From assembly GCA_963932465.1 (NCBI GenBank), contig OZ010786.1, positions 594,259,038-594,323,037 of the forward strand: a stretch of DNA of 64,000 nucleotides, given 5' to 3'. The DNA is from Maratus speciosus. Its lineage: Eukaryota; Arthropoda; Arachnida; Araneae; Salticidae. The notes beneath the pieces were generated by a model. That model did no database searches and was not told where the DNA came from. It worked only from the letters and a program-made list of their open reading frames with translations. Positions within the stretch are counted from its first letter, which is position 1. Each line of letters starts with the position of its first letter. Of the stretch, positions 1 through 10,749 are shown one piece after another. A program made the translations under genes and the position numbers.

Positions 1-1000
1 CACTGAATCCAACCACACTTGAGACTTTTTTTTAGAATAAAAGTATCCTTTACATACAGCACAAAAATCTTCATCATAATCCTCATCAAAACTATCACCA
101 CTGGTATCCAGGGGAATTTCTTCACTTGAGGAAAACGCGCTTACACGTCTCTTTTACTTCTATTTTTTCGGAGGTTTCTTTTTATTTATTTTACCTTTTC
201 TGTACTTTTTTGTTATCTTTTCCTGCATACTTTTTCTTCTATCTGATGCAGTTAAGACCTCTACTGCTTGTTTCTTACGCCTAGATGGTTTAAGTTTTCT
301 GACCTAAGGAATAGGACTGATTGCTTCTAGACAAGAAATCACTTTTAATGTGCTGGTGTAGGCAACTGCTGGTGACAATCCACTGCCACTAGATCAGCTG
401 TTGGAAGCAAATGCTGGTGTAGGTCCACATGATCTGTTGATAGAATCAACTGCTGGTTTAGGCCTATTGTGACATGCGCCGCTTGTAGAAGCAACAGATC
501 TATCACTAATGAAACCCTCAGCGATATCAAACGCATGTTCTGGGATTGATTGTGAGTTATAGGGATATATCTCAGTAACTGAAAACCCAGAAGTACCCTT
601 TTCTACTGTAGCTGCCTTGCTCCAAGCTGTATTCAGAAGAGATCAGAACTGAAGTCTTGAGAGTTTACGATGTGGCTTGCTGTGGATCCAGGCATTCAGG
701 GATTATCACCAATATGTTTTAATGTTTTGGAAAATGAGTGATCAAGTGTCTGTAAGTACAGGGATGAGATTTCCGCGTTTTTGCACACCAGTATTTTGTT
801 AGAGATAATGATATTTCATTTAATCGGAACATTTTTGCGATTTAACAGAACGACATTTTCTCTAAGAATATACTGGTGTGCAAAAACGCGGAAATCTCAT
901 CCCTGTAAGTACTACGTAATGTCACATGGAAGACAGAAAAGAAATAATTAATTTTTGAATTCATTTTAGCTTATTTCTGAAATATGTTGCGTCTCCCCCC
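1..1000 (-). pseudogene. pogo/Tigger-like (DDE superfamily) transposase remnant, C-terminal part
   Basis: Read on the minus strand, conceptual translation gives pieces typical of the C-terminal half of pogo/CENP-B-type transposases. LDHSFSKTLK (about 746-712) corresponds to the usual LQPLDVSFMKPLK segment. AWSKAATVEKG (about 637-600) and GFSVTEIYPYN followed by IPEHAF (about 588-530) match the 'AW.KAAT...GF..TGIYPFN...IPE.AF' stretch. A basic region follows, then an acidic patch and the start of a Cys-rich tail, CAVCKGYFYSKKK (about 70-30), which runs off the window edge. The frame is broken by stops near 397, 305, 158 and 152 and by at least one frameshift. A 147-bp hairpin MITE at 759-905 splits the gene: upstream sequence coding for FCLP.. 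continues at 912-960. The catalytic DDE core is not recognisable beyond about 1000. In the intact family the protein moves its own element by cut and paste at TA. This copy is dead. Confidence 0.75.
759..905. mobile_element. 147-bp hairpin MITE inside the pogo-like pseudogene
   Basis: The two ends form a perfect inverted repeat of about 36 bp starting CAGGGATGAGATTTCCGCG, with an AT-rich middle. A 6-bp direct repeat TAAGTA flanks it (753-758 and 906-911). The transposase reading frame resumes on the far side, so this is a clean insertion. A relative of identical length lies at 6808-6954. The internal ACACCAGTATTTT motif recurs in many other elements of the window. A hAT-type MITE is likely from the CAGGG terminus, although hAT duplications are usually 8 bp. 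Confidence 0.88.
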
Positions 1001-1508
1001 AAGTGTAGGGGGAAGATACCACATACACTTATTTCCGTATTGCTGCAAGATTATGAATGCTTCTGCTTGCTTTGTGTGTGTAACAGAATGTGGAACTCAC
1101 TTATATTGCTACTATCTCATTTAAAATAAAGCATTCGTTTATAATCTTTAAATATGAGCAACAGAATATTATAACGGCTTTACTCACCAGGTTAAATCTT
1201 CCCAAGATCTAAAAATAACGGCAATTAAAGGTGACAAATTAAGGTAAATTCACAAACCAAGTGCGCACTAGGGTAAGACTCGTCACACAAGCCGATCATT
1301 ATTTGCATGTGTTGACACATAAAAGTACTAGGAGCAAACTTACGTCTTCCTCGAATTACCTTATATGAAATAGATAATTTCTAATCAGAAATAATGGTAA
1401 CGGACACTTTGGAAATTCTAAGGAATGTACTTAATTTCAAAATGGGTCTGGTAATAGAGAAATTATGCTTTCTCTCTTACGATCTATATGTAGAAGAAAA
1501 GTACAATT

Positions 1509-2162
1509 AAAGGGACACAGGACCTTCGAGTTTGTCTAAATGATCAAAAGCATCGCCTTTTTCAAAGTACCTAAACACAAATAATTTGCAATTAGGATAT
1601 TTTTTCCCTTTATGCCTAAAGTATATATTCGTAGCTATGTAATTCAGAAAAATAAATGTTGTATATAGAAAATTAATATTTAAATTTTAAATTAAAAAAT
1701 TCATCTCACTAAAGCGTGAATTCACATCATTAAGAGCTGCGCGCATGATAAAACTCAAGTTATGCATATAGGAAACATGTTTTGTACGAAATAGAATCAT
1801 AATACACCTAATTTTTAATTAAAACCGAAATATATACAAAAAAGTTTTTTTTACAAGTCTGTTTTAGCACAAATTAAAAAAAAAATACAAAATTTTCAAG
1901 TTTTTTTCAAGTTTTTCAAGTGAAAAAAAAAACAAAAAAAAAATGGGATTTTTTTTTTTTTAGCTGAGAAAACGCGTGTTAAAATTTCAATATCAAAGAA
2001 CTTTCAGTTGTACTCGCCGTCTATAAATAATTATAACTCAAGAAATAATGCAGGTTTTTGAATGGGGTTTTTTGTATATTGTAGAGACTCTTTTAAAAAT
2101 TCAGATAAAACAAAATCCGAAAACTGATTTTTTGAATGTTTAAAGGTCCTGAGCCCCCTTAC
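1509..2162. mobile_element. TIR element, family F, copy 1
   Basis: The left end AAGGGACACAGGACCTT mirrors the right end, whose complement reads AAGGGGGCTCAGGACCTTTA. The interior is AT-rich with long A and T runs and no ORF. It interrupts R1 copy a: R1 sequence is continuous across it when compared with 2404-2470 and 6046-6115. A related element with the same kind of termini lies at 23791-24549. The exact end base and target duplication are uncertain. Confidence 0.55.
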
Positions 2163-2966
2163 GATTACAAGATGCGTATCGTTTTACAAGAAATTCTTAA
2201 TATTATACTTCGCCTTAATTAAACACAGATAAATATTACAAATTTATATATAACAAATTCTGCTGTTTAAATACCAAATAGAAATTTTCTAATCAGAAGC
2301 AGTCGTACCAGACTCTTTGGAAATTCGAAGGAATGCACTCAATTTCAAAATGGGTCTGGTAATAGCGTTGAGAATGTGCCGATAAATTATGCTTTCTTTC
2401 TGACGATCTATATGTAGACAATAAAAGTATAATTATGAGTATAAGTTGCACTCAATTTTATAACACATTTTTAATATATAATATTACAAAAAATATTACA
2501 AATTTGGATATTACAAATTCTGCTATTTAAATATTAAATTTTCAATCAAAAATAGTAATGCCACATTTCTTGTAAATTTCACTAAATGCACACACTTTGA
2601 AATAGGCTGTGGTAATAGCGGTGAGAATATATAAAAAAGTCATATATCATAGCATATAAAATAATCGATATATATATATAAAATATATATTCTGACTTGC
2701 TTCAATTGTGAACAGTTTACTGAAAAAATCTTATAAAATATGTCATTGGACCCTGAATATTCTCTTCTTTTAGAACATCAATGAAATTTTTGAAATAGTC
2801 CACATATCAAATATTGGTGCAATTTCGGGTTTTTAAGTAATAACGTCCATTTCAGATGTTATATTTGAAGGGGTTTTTTTATTCAATGTGGTTGATTTTC
2901 AACACATTTTTGAAGTAGCATAATTTTTTTTTGCTTTAAATGCCCTGATTTTTTTTACATAGCATG

Positions 2967-3168
2967 AACCCTCTGTCTACCAGAAGGGTCCAATGGACCC
3001 GACATGTACATTCAAAATATTTATTCAAACCAGAAATTTCTTCAAAACAAAGTAAATTTATAAATCAGACAATAATAAGTTAAATAAACAAATTAAATAG
3101 TTTTAAGTAAAAATTCTGGTGTAGAATGTTTTTATAAAACTTGAGTAAAATTTTCGGTAGTTCTAGGG
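2967..3168. mobile_element. TTAA-flanked MITE with a CTAG-type end (piggyBac-like), decayed left end
   Basis: The right end GTTCTAGGG abuts TTAA (3169-3172). The left end is degraded, starting about AACCCTCTGTC. Subterminal GGGTCCAATGGACCC is itself a palindrome like the GGTCAAAATGACC of the 17298 copy. It carries AAACCAGAAATTT on the left and AAATTCTGGTGTAG on the right. It is related to the copies at 3763-3968 and 17298-17498. Confidence 0.55.
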
Positions 3169-3345
3169 TTAAATAAGGCAAATATTACGAATTAAAAAAA
3201 GGTGGCAAACAAGCTATCTTATTAAAAATAAAATAGCGGATGAGCATCATTGTTTGCGATGTTACATGTGTATAGCCTCCAGTCATTACCGTCTCAATAC
3301 TCAAGGCCTCCGGACAGATTTCGTGACGTACCAAATGAGGATTAT

Positions 3346-3535
3346 CCCCTTGAAGGGCAAGCAATTGCGTTTGTGTAATGCTTAATTCCCACAGGAAATT
3401 TAGAAAAAAATTATTTCAAAATAAGGAAAAGCAATTTTACGACTTTTCTCCACTAAAGTCAGAAAACTAAAATTTCCTAAAATTTTTCTGGTGCAAATCC
3501 TGATTAATCGTAGGTGGGATAAAATTCTCAAGGGA
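3346..3535. mobile_element. TTAA-type MITE, family A (CCCCTTGA ends), copy 1
   Basis: The left end CCCCTTGAAGGGC follows TTAT (a decayed TTAA, 3342-3345). The right end CTCAAGGG runs into TTAA at 3536-3539. That same TTAA is also the left flank of the next element, so the two abut with one shared target site. An internal ..CTGGTG motif is present near 3489. Confidence 0.7.
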
Positions 3536-3539
3536 TTAA

Positions 3540-3740
3540 CCCCTTGAGGGGCAATCAAAAATGTCTCTAAATATTGAATTCTCACCGGAATAATCGAAAA
3601 TTTTTATTTTTAAATAACGAAGAGCAATATTTTAACGATTTTCCTCCAAAGTTAAAAATATAAAATTTAGTTAAAATTTTCTGGTGAGAATCTTGTTTAA
3701 ATTAAGTGGGATATATTTTATCCCACCGCCCCTCAAGGGG
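3540..3740. mobile_element. TTAA-type MITE, family A, copy 2
   Basis: Perfect TTAA flanks (3536-3539, 3741-3744). The inverted ends are CCCCTTGAGGGGC and GCCCCTCAAGGGG, each also internally palindromic. Inner inverted motifs are CTCACCGGAAT (near 3577) and TTTTCTGGTGAG (near 3680). No coding capacity. Further copies or fragments lie at 3346, 14153, 15470, 34539, 52393 and 59565. Confidence 0.85.
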
Positions 3741-3762
3741 TTAAGGGTAACCGCAAGATTAA

Positions 3763-3968
3763 CACTAGAAAGATGGCGAGGGGTTATTTTGACCACTACC
3801 AAATGAATACATTGCGATTCGAACCAAAATTTTTTTTTTTTATAAACCTATTTTAAAAGGTAAAAAGGAGAAAAACCAGTTAAATAAATAAGTTAATCAT
3901 TTAAAATAAAAATTCTGGTGCGGCATATTTTTTCTAAAATTTGAGTAAAATTCCCCGTCTTTCTAGTG
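3763..3968. mobile_element. piggyBac-like MITE, TTAA flanked
   Basis: TTAA at 3759-3762 and 3969-3972. The ends are CACTAGAAAGATGG and CCGTCTTTCTAGTG, inverted repeats with one or two mismatches. A CnCTAGAAA terminus next to TTAA is characteristic of the piggyBac superfamily (known family feature). At about 206 bp it is non-autonomous. Confidence 0.85.
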
Positions 3969-4293
3969 TTAAAGGCGAGTTCACATCAATGAAGGTCGCA
4001 CGCCACGTAGCGGACGGGGTTAAACTACAGACAGATGCCTAACTGTTTTCTTACTTCACACCACTAAAATTGTAAAGTTTTTTTCACCTTCATTAATAGC
4101 TGAAATGCCTCTCGCAAGACAAAGAAAACTTTGTGGTTCCAAGTGCATCTGGACACCCCTCTCGCTACGCCATCATTTTGCAATAAATGTGGTAGTCGAA
4201 ATTCAGTTCTATGAGTGACTAAAGATTTAGAAAATATGAGAAGGTTGTAGATATCCTGTCATTTATGACGTCAAACTAAAAGCCTGTTTTCTA

Positions 4294-4428
4294 CCGCGGT
4301 GGGTCCGATTGTTCTTTTTTTACAGACCGCTGGAGTCACGTGATGCTCTTTTCGCACACCTTCATTGGTGCATTCGAGCATCACGTGACTCTAGCGGTCT
4401 GTAAAAAGAATAATCGGACCCACCGCGA
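4294..4428. mobile_element. 135-bp near-perfect hairpin MITE, TA flanked
   Basis: The arms are almost fully complementary: CGCGGTGGGTCCGATT, then ACAGACCGCT and TCACGTGATGC, mirrored by GCATCACGTGA, AGCGGTCTGT and ATCGGACCCACCGCG, leaving a loop of a few bases. TA dinucleotides flank both sides. The open frame running through 4340-4636 is a by-product of the palindrome. Confidence 0.8.
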
Positions 4429-4479
4429 TAGCCTGTCTTTTTCGTTAGCCTCGAAAAGCCCGCGTATGTGGATTATCAC

Positions 4480-5277
4480 CCCGTCCTCAAGATGGCGCAA
4501 CTGTGTTAACTTACGCCCCATTGCAGTATTAAATTTGTACGCTTACTTCTATCGCGACGCCTTTTTACCTATTGCTAGACTATCGATTGCTAATGCGCTT
4601 TCGATCGACATGAACTTTTTTTCTTTTCTAATGTAATATGCGATTACAAGATATTATATTTCTATACTATGATATCTTTATAAAATTTACGGTGTGAGTT
4701 TATTTAAAATTTCAACGTTCTATTAGGTTAATTTTGTGGTGGCTATTATCAAAACACGAAATTAGTTAAGCACATTTACAACTACACTCTTTCATCAAAA
4801 CAAGTTTTACTGAGATCCTTAGCATAGTTGCCATGTCTCCCGTATTTGGACTACATTTTTTTCCTATAAAAGAATTCTATTTAAATAATCGCTGATTTCT
4901 CTGATAAAAAAAAAATCTATTATAAATAGTGTTAGTCAAAAATCGGAAGACATGAAAATTATGTCTTTGTAAGAACTAGTACAAACAATTAAAAATTACT
5001 TGTAACTTTAATCATTACTTTAAAATGATCTTAACTGGTCAAAAGTAGAATCAGAAGATGAAATTAGCTAGGAATAATAAAAAAAAAACTCAGTTATTCA
5101 CAACTTTAAAAAATCAATTAAAACTCAGTATCACCAGTTTGAACAAGCTTAAACCTTTGACTAACGATCAGAGACATCTACAATTTGTACGTTTAATTGT
5201 ACCATAATTTACAAAAATTCATCTTTGTAGTAAATTTCTCGTGGAAATATTGTTGTATAAGTTTAGGACAGAGGTTA

Positions 5278-5308
<31 letters not shown>

Positions 5309-6660
5309 ACGAATAGATTTTAAAAAAATGTACACTTTATAGGTACTATGTGTACCGATCCTTAGTCAAAGGGTTAATTAGAAAACTGTATTTATGTTTT
5401 CTTGAAAACAATCTAGTCATTGTTTCAATAAGTATTTTCCTAGAAAAATTATGTTTATTTATACAAAAGACCCCCTCCCCTTTTCTTTTTTTCTCTTCTG
5501 TATGCACTTTTTACCACGTCTAGATTAAAAGTAAATATTTATTTGTAACACAAGAACTATATAAGTTTAAGTAAAAGTTTTAAAAGAAATAAGACACTTC
5601 ACTGAAGAATCACCCACTTTCAATATTAGGATTGGGTGAAACACCATTCCTTGCGATATAATATAGTAAGTGGAATGCTTTTTGTTTAAAACAAATTTTT
5701 ACTGTTAAATATGATTAAGAATTGAAACTATATTTTCACACATAGTTATTTATAGTTTTATCTGAAACATATCTGAAAAAGATGAAGAATATTTAATATT
5801 TTCTGAATTCGGAGAGCCCTAAGAAAGTATCCGGTTTAAACTAAATTTTCAAAGCGTCCTTTGGAGAACATAATATGCTAATTCTGCTATTTAAGTATAG
5901 AATAGAAAATATCTACTCAGAATCGCTCGTATCAGACTCCTTGAAAATTCCAAGGAATGTACACAATTTTAAAATAGGTCTGGAAATAACGCTGAGCATG
6001 TACCTAGGAATTCTGCTTTCTTTCTGACTACCTATATGTAGTCAAAAAAATATAAGTATGATTCTAAGTTTCGCACAATTTTACAACAAAATGTTAATTG
6101 GATACTTTGCCTTAGTTAACCCTTTCCAGCGCGGAGTTATTCTGTTTGTAAAATGATGAAATGATGAACTGACACCAGAATTTTTAAACGAATTTATAAG
6201 AATATAAAAACTTGCTGCTTTTCCCTATTATAAAAGAGAAAAAAAATTAATTAAATATTCTGGGTGCCAGTACTCTTAAAAACAGGTGTCCCTTCTTGCC
6301 CGCTAAAGGGCTAAAAGCGAAAAAATGATAAAAATTTGATATTACATTTTCTACTATTTAATTATTAAATTTTCCATCAAAAATTTGTGTGTCACATTCC
6401 TTGGAAATTTCAGTAAATGTACACACTTTGAAATTGGTTATAGTAACCGCGATGAGAACATACAGTCAATATTTAAAAAAATGTCTGACTCGACTTTAAT
6501 CGCAGTCAATTAACGAAAAAAAAAATCACATGAAATATGTCATTAGACCCGTAATATTCTCTTCTTTCAGAATATCATTGCAATGCTTGAAATTGCCCAC
6601 AGATGAAATATTAGATCTATTTCGATTTTTAAATAACACCCATTTCGAATAACATGTTTA
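4480..6660. repeat. long dispersed repeat R1, copy b
   Basis: It is colinear with 16190-17200 plus 19017-19980 (copy c) and with 20690-21881 (copy d). Shared landmarks in order are CTATCGATTGC, AAATTTCAACG, GAGATCCTTAGCATAG, ATAAAAGAATT, CTGATTTCTCTGATAAA, TTAAACCTTTGA, GTGTACCGATCCTTAGTCAA and AACACAAGAACTA. This copy keeps the uninterrupted site CTGTATGCACTTTTTACC at about 5497-5514, where copy c carries a 1.8-kb insertion. A TA microsatellite lies at 5279-5304. There is no ORF of note. Confidence 0.75.
6120..6310. mobile_element. TTAA-type MITE with CCCTTTCCAGCGCG end
   Basis: TTAA at 6116-6119 and CTAA (decayed) at 6311-6314. The left end is CCCTTTCCAGCGCGG, and the right end is CCCGCTAAAGGG. 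Internal ACACCAGAATTTTT and ATATTCTGGGTGCC face each other. It is inserted in R1 copy b. Confidence 0.7.
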
Positions 6661-6807
6661 ACCCTTTGATGGGCGGTGGGATATATTGTATTGCACCTAA
6701 TTTTAATCGTGATTCGCTCCAGAAACTGTTAATTAAATTATACTTTCTTAACTTTCAATGGAGAAAAAATGAAGAAAATGCTTCTCCTCAAGGTTCTTCT
6801 ACATAAG

Positions 6808-6954
6808 CGGGCATGTGATTTCCGCGTTTTTGGACACCGGTATTTTGTTAGAGAAAATGCCATTTTATTTAATCGGAACATTTTTACGATTTAAGAGAAC
6901 AATATTTTCTCTAAGAATATATTGGTGTGCAAAAAAGCGGAAATCACATGCCTG
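6808..6954. mobile_element. 147-bp hairpin MITE, second copy of the 759-905 family
   Basis: Ends GGGCATGTGATTTCCGCG / CGGAAATCACATGCC, then GGACACCGGTATTTTG / ATATTGGTGTGC. Length and interior match the copy at 759-905, but the outermost bases differ (GCATGTG instead of GGATGAG) symmetrically on both sides. ATAAG occurs on both flanks, giving a possible short target duplication. Confidence 0.82.
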
Positions 6955-6959
6955 ATAAG

Positions 6960-8010
6960 GTTGTTCCATTTGAAGGATAGTCAATCACAGCAGAGCAGGA
7001 CTGAAACGTCACTTGGCGGACACGATCGGAGATAGAAAGTGAATGAGTAAAAAGGACGGAATATGAAGTAAATAAATTTTTAAAAAGCAGATCTTCAAAA
7101 GTAAATTTAACGGAATCACTTTCCTTAAAATAATTTGTTCAAACACTGATTGGTGTTAATTAAATATAAATTACATAATTGATAAATAATATCGCTATAC
7201 GTTTGTTTACATTCAAATGCTTGAGTAAATTCGCGAGAAAAAAATAATTTTTAATGCGTAAAAGTACAAAGGAAAACTTTTAAACTATTGTAAAATAAAA
7301 TGGATGAATGAATTATATGAATATGATGACACAGTAGTAGTGATAAAAAGACTAGAATTATCAAACAGAATAAATTAAACAAAACTCACACACCAAAACT
7401 TTTAACAATAATGCATTGTCCGATTACTAGATATAAGTTTTCAAAAAATTTCGAATGTCACTATGCTTAATCAGGATCAAAATAATACAAAAATATTACT
7501 CTATAATTAAACTAATTCTGTTATGAAAAAATATGTACTATACATATTTTGTACATTATGATGTTCAAATAGCGATATCGTTATCATGGAAGACGATAGT
7601 ATTCCGAGTGACGCAGCCTTAAGCCTAAAATCGTATCGTAGAATTCGTAGATAACGAACTCATATATACGGCTAACTCAACATCAAAGAAAACGCGAAAA
7701 GCCGCCTTTTAATAACTCAGCAGATACAGGTCCTATTGTTCTGAATTTTTTAGAACAGTCTTATATCTGCAGTCTAATCGTATTCTGAAATTTTTACATT
7801 ACTACGTGCAGTATATTTTGAGATCTAAATAGCCATTTTTAAATCGAAAGCGGTGGAAGAAGTTCCTAAAGTCTAAATCTCGAAAACGGCTGGGGCGATT
7901 TTCTTTAAATTTATATATAATATGAATCTGATTAAGATGAGGTGAATAAGACTTTTCTTTAATCTGAGAAAACTCGTTTTATTTTTAACATTTTCGTTTC
8001 CGTTAATGCC
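6960..8010. other. AT-rich stretch with nothing recognised
   Basis: No convincing coding sequence, RNA gene, long repeat or terminal repeat was seen. Open frames are short and of low complexity. Confidence 0.5.
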
Positions 8011-8115
8011 CAGTCAATGATTAATTTCTGGTAAGTTTCTCGTCTGTGATTAGTGAGTGCGAGGCTAACATTAGCCTCGTAGTGAGTAGGTTTGACGTCA
8101 TCACATTGCGCCAAT

Positions 8116-8395
8116 GACTGTGACTTTCAGTAGATAGATAATCCATGTTTATTTGTGTAGCGAGCAAAAATTACGCTATAATGATGGATTTAGTGTTTTA
8201 AGTCGTCGTTTCCTTATGGATTTGAAGTTCATTATTTTACATTTCCTTATTTACATTTGGTTATTCCTGAGTGCGAAGTGCTGTGACTTTCAATAGATAG
8301 ATAATCCATATTTATTTGTGTACTTCTTGCGAGCAGATGTATTTGAAATTAATTATTTACATTTCCTTATTTACATTTGGTTATTCCTAATACTC
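8116..8395 (+). repeat. tandem duplication, about 160 and 110 bp
   Basis: CTGTGACTTTCAGTAGATAG and the following ATAATCCAT, TTTATTTGTGTA, ACATTTCCTTATTTACATTT and GGTTATTCCT at 8116-8275 recur in order at 8280-8395, with a deletion in the second copy. Confidence 0.7.
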
Positions 8396-8689
8396 AGAAA
8401 TTTTGTCAGTCTTGGCTTGGATGAACTTCTTGCACTATGATAATATATTAGCATAACTACCAGATTGAAAGCTTAATCCAATTTGCTATGCTGTCAAATT
8501 TACATATGTCTCATCACGGCTGTACGAAGGGAGCAGTCACCCCAGGCGCGAAGGCGGCGCCAAATTTATACTACAAACCTCGTATTTTTCATCATTTAAA
8601 ATAATGTATATTTGCATATTGTTAATTTTTTTTCTCAGTGAAAGTAAAAGCATTTTTCGTTTCAAAGTTATTGCATTCTCCTTTACCTC

Positions 8690-9092
8690 ATACCGACAGA
8701 GCCGCCCCTATGGGTGTGCGACATGTTCGGCCGCCCAGGGCCTCGTACCCGAAAAACCGTCAACCAATATTTTATGAATATTAGGCAGTTTTTATGTTTT
8801 TCTCTTGAAAAAAAATTATTTGTCCTTTTCGGAAGGCAGCCGCTGACAATTTCTTAATAGTCATTTTTTACCATTTTACTGTCCCTATGGCAGGTGCGAA
8901 TCCAGCAGGTCCCTATGGTAGGTGCAGGGGGGATAATCACCCCGATCCCCCCCCCAAAAAAATATAAATCCAACTTTTTTATGGCAGTTTTTGCGGACAA
9001 TACAAACAAACGGAAACCCGAAATTTTTCGGGTACAGAAGTGGGCGGGGGGGCAAACGGCCCCGATCATCCTCCCCACCAAATAAATATATA
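8690..9092. other. GC-rich block with C/G runs and a CCCTATGG repeat
   Basis: This stands out from the AT-rich background. CCCTATGG occurs three times (near 8705, 8883, 8911). Runs of C and G near 8948 and 9046 flank inverted GGGGCCG / CGGGG-like words. CAGAGCCGCCCCTATGG (8698) resembles the outer end of some hAT elements, but no matching right end could be placed, so it is left unassigned. Overlapping open frames on both strands are low complexity. Confidence 0.35.
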
Positions 9093-9102
9093 TATCGGAA
9101 AA

Positions 9103-9996
9103 ACATGAATTTCACCAAGGGATAACGAAAAAAACACGAAGTTCGTCAAAGGACCCAGAAAAATATGAATTTAGTCAATGGATCGCGGAAAACACGTGAA
9201 TTTCGTCAAAGAATCACAGAAAAAAGTGAATTTCGTTAAATGATCGCAAAAAAACGCGAATTTCACCAAAAGATACTGAAAAAAAAACATGAATTTCGTC
9301 AAACGATCAAGAAAAAACATAAGTTTCGTCAGATTATTGCGAAAAAATGCGAAGATCGAGGAAAAAGCGCGAATTTCACCACAGAATCGAGGATAAAACT
9401 CTAATGTCGGTAAAAATGCCAAAATTTGACAAAGGATGACGAAATAAACACTAATTTCGTTAAAGGACCGCGAAAAAACGCTTGTCACAGGATGGCGGAA
9501 AAAACACTAATTTTGTCACACTATCGCAGAAAAAGTGCGAATTTTGCCTCAGAATCGTGGATAAAACAATAATTTCACCAAAGGATCATAAAAAAAATGC
9601 GAATTTCGCCAAACGATCGCGAAATAAATGCAAATTTCATCACAGGATCGCTGAAAAACACGAATTTTGTCAAAGGAATGCGGAAAAAAGGGAATTTTGT
9701 CAATGAATTGGTTAAAAACGTGAATTTCGCCAAAGGATTGATTAAAAACACGGAAAAACGCAAATTTAGCCAAAGGCCGCAAAAAACTGGAATTTCGTCA
9801 ATGGGTCGCGGAAATAACGCGAATTTCGTCAGATAATTGCGAAAAAACATAAATTTTGTAACAGCATGATGAAGAAACCACGAATTTCGACACAAGATCG
9901 CAGATAAAATACTAACTTCGTTAAAGGATCGTAAAAAAAACGCGAATTTCATCAAAGGATCACGAAATAATTGTGAATTTCGTCAAAGGACCGCGT
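9103..9996. repeat. minisatellite, unit about 30 bp
   Basis: About 29 diverged head-to-tail units of the form GAATTTCGTCAAAGGATCGC followed by GAAAAAACAC. Units vary at several positions and by 1-2 bp in length. Because the unit is close to a multiple of three, repetitive reading frames stay open on both strands (for example 9482-9706 plus and 9575-9955 minus). These are by-products, not genes. Confidence 0.9.
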
Positions 9997-10129
9997 TGTA
10001 GTAAAAGCATTGTTGCAGTAAAAGAACTTTTTAATGCAATTCTCTGTATAACAGACACCTTCATTAATGTAAACAATGAATTTTACTCTTAAAAAGAGCT
10101 TGCAATCCATTTTGTAGAAATATTGCTAC

Positions 10130-10508
10130 CCTCTAGAGCAGGGGTTCCCGAACTTTTAGATCGACGTACCACAGAGTAGAAGTTCATACTTCCGCGTACC
10201 ATCAAGTTACAACCTCCATGCTGTTACAGAAAAACCTGTGTAAACGGAATATGTTAAAACAAGGTCAAGTGAAGATGAAAGAGCAGTCATAAAAAGTTAT
10301 AACTCTGATTTTCTGGTCAGAAGTCTGGGGGGCGGGGGGAATGGCCATATTTTTTTTTTTTTTTACGGCTGCTCTTGCATCTTCACCTAACACTTCATTT
10401 ATAATGGCTGTTTCATAAAAATGGAAGCCATCAATCCATCAGAAGAAAATAACTCGGTTAAAATGGAAACTCGGTTAAGCAGGACTTGGATAATCGGGAC
10501 TCTACTGT
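10130..10508. other. possible transposon termini (hAT-like start, pogo-like end)
   Basis: AGCAGGGGTTCCCGAACTTT at 10138 resembles a common hAT terminus, and GGATAATCGGGACTCTACTG at 10484-10503 resembles the right terminus of pogo/Tigger elements. Neither partner end could be found, so these are probably truncated relics. The identification is by resemblance only. Confidence 0.35.
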
Positions 10509-10749
10509 ATATTTCATTTTAAAAATGCTCTTTAGAAAATTTTGTTGGTGTTCAGAGGGGAATCATGACCCCCATGACCTCCCCTTTCCACCCGCCATTG
10601 TAGATTACGTAGTTCAGAATAACATGTCTTATGATTACATACTTATCTTTGTAAATATACTTTACAGAAGCGCAGGGGGGGGGGGGAGCGCCAAAATCCA
10701 TGTTTTCCCCGGGTACAAAAAAGGCTAGTTTCGGCCCTGTGATCTATAC

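Larger units (their letters stand above)
1375..3340. repeat. long dispersed repeat R1, copy a
   Basis: Blocks at 1380-1505 and 2160-2640 resemble 5905-6430 and 19832-19980. They share a sub-repeat with the words GGAAATTC, AGGAATGTAC, AAAATAGGTCTGGTAATA and CTATATGTAGA. Sub-repeats of this type also occur in tandem inside the copy (2288-2420, 2540-2640). The copy is interrupted by the TIR element at 1509-2162 and by TTAA elements near its end. No coding capacity was seen. It is probably part of a large non-autonomous element, but its true ends are unknown. Confidence 0.6.

Noticed and set aside
345..536. 63-residue minus-strand open frame
   Set aside because: It is out of phase with the recognisable pogo-like transposase remains that cover the same bases.
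4340..4636. 98-residue plus-strand frame
   Set aside because: It begins inside the 135-bp hairpin and runs into R1 sequence; no domain or codon signal.
9103..9996. Possible CRISPR-like array or repeat protein
   Set aside because: Units are head to tail without unique spacers, vary freely, and occur in a eukaryotic context. The frames are by-products of the unit length.
10138..10508. A complete transposon between the hAT-like start and the pogo-like end
   Set aside because: The two termini belong to different superfamilies and do not form inverted repeats with each other.
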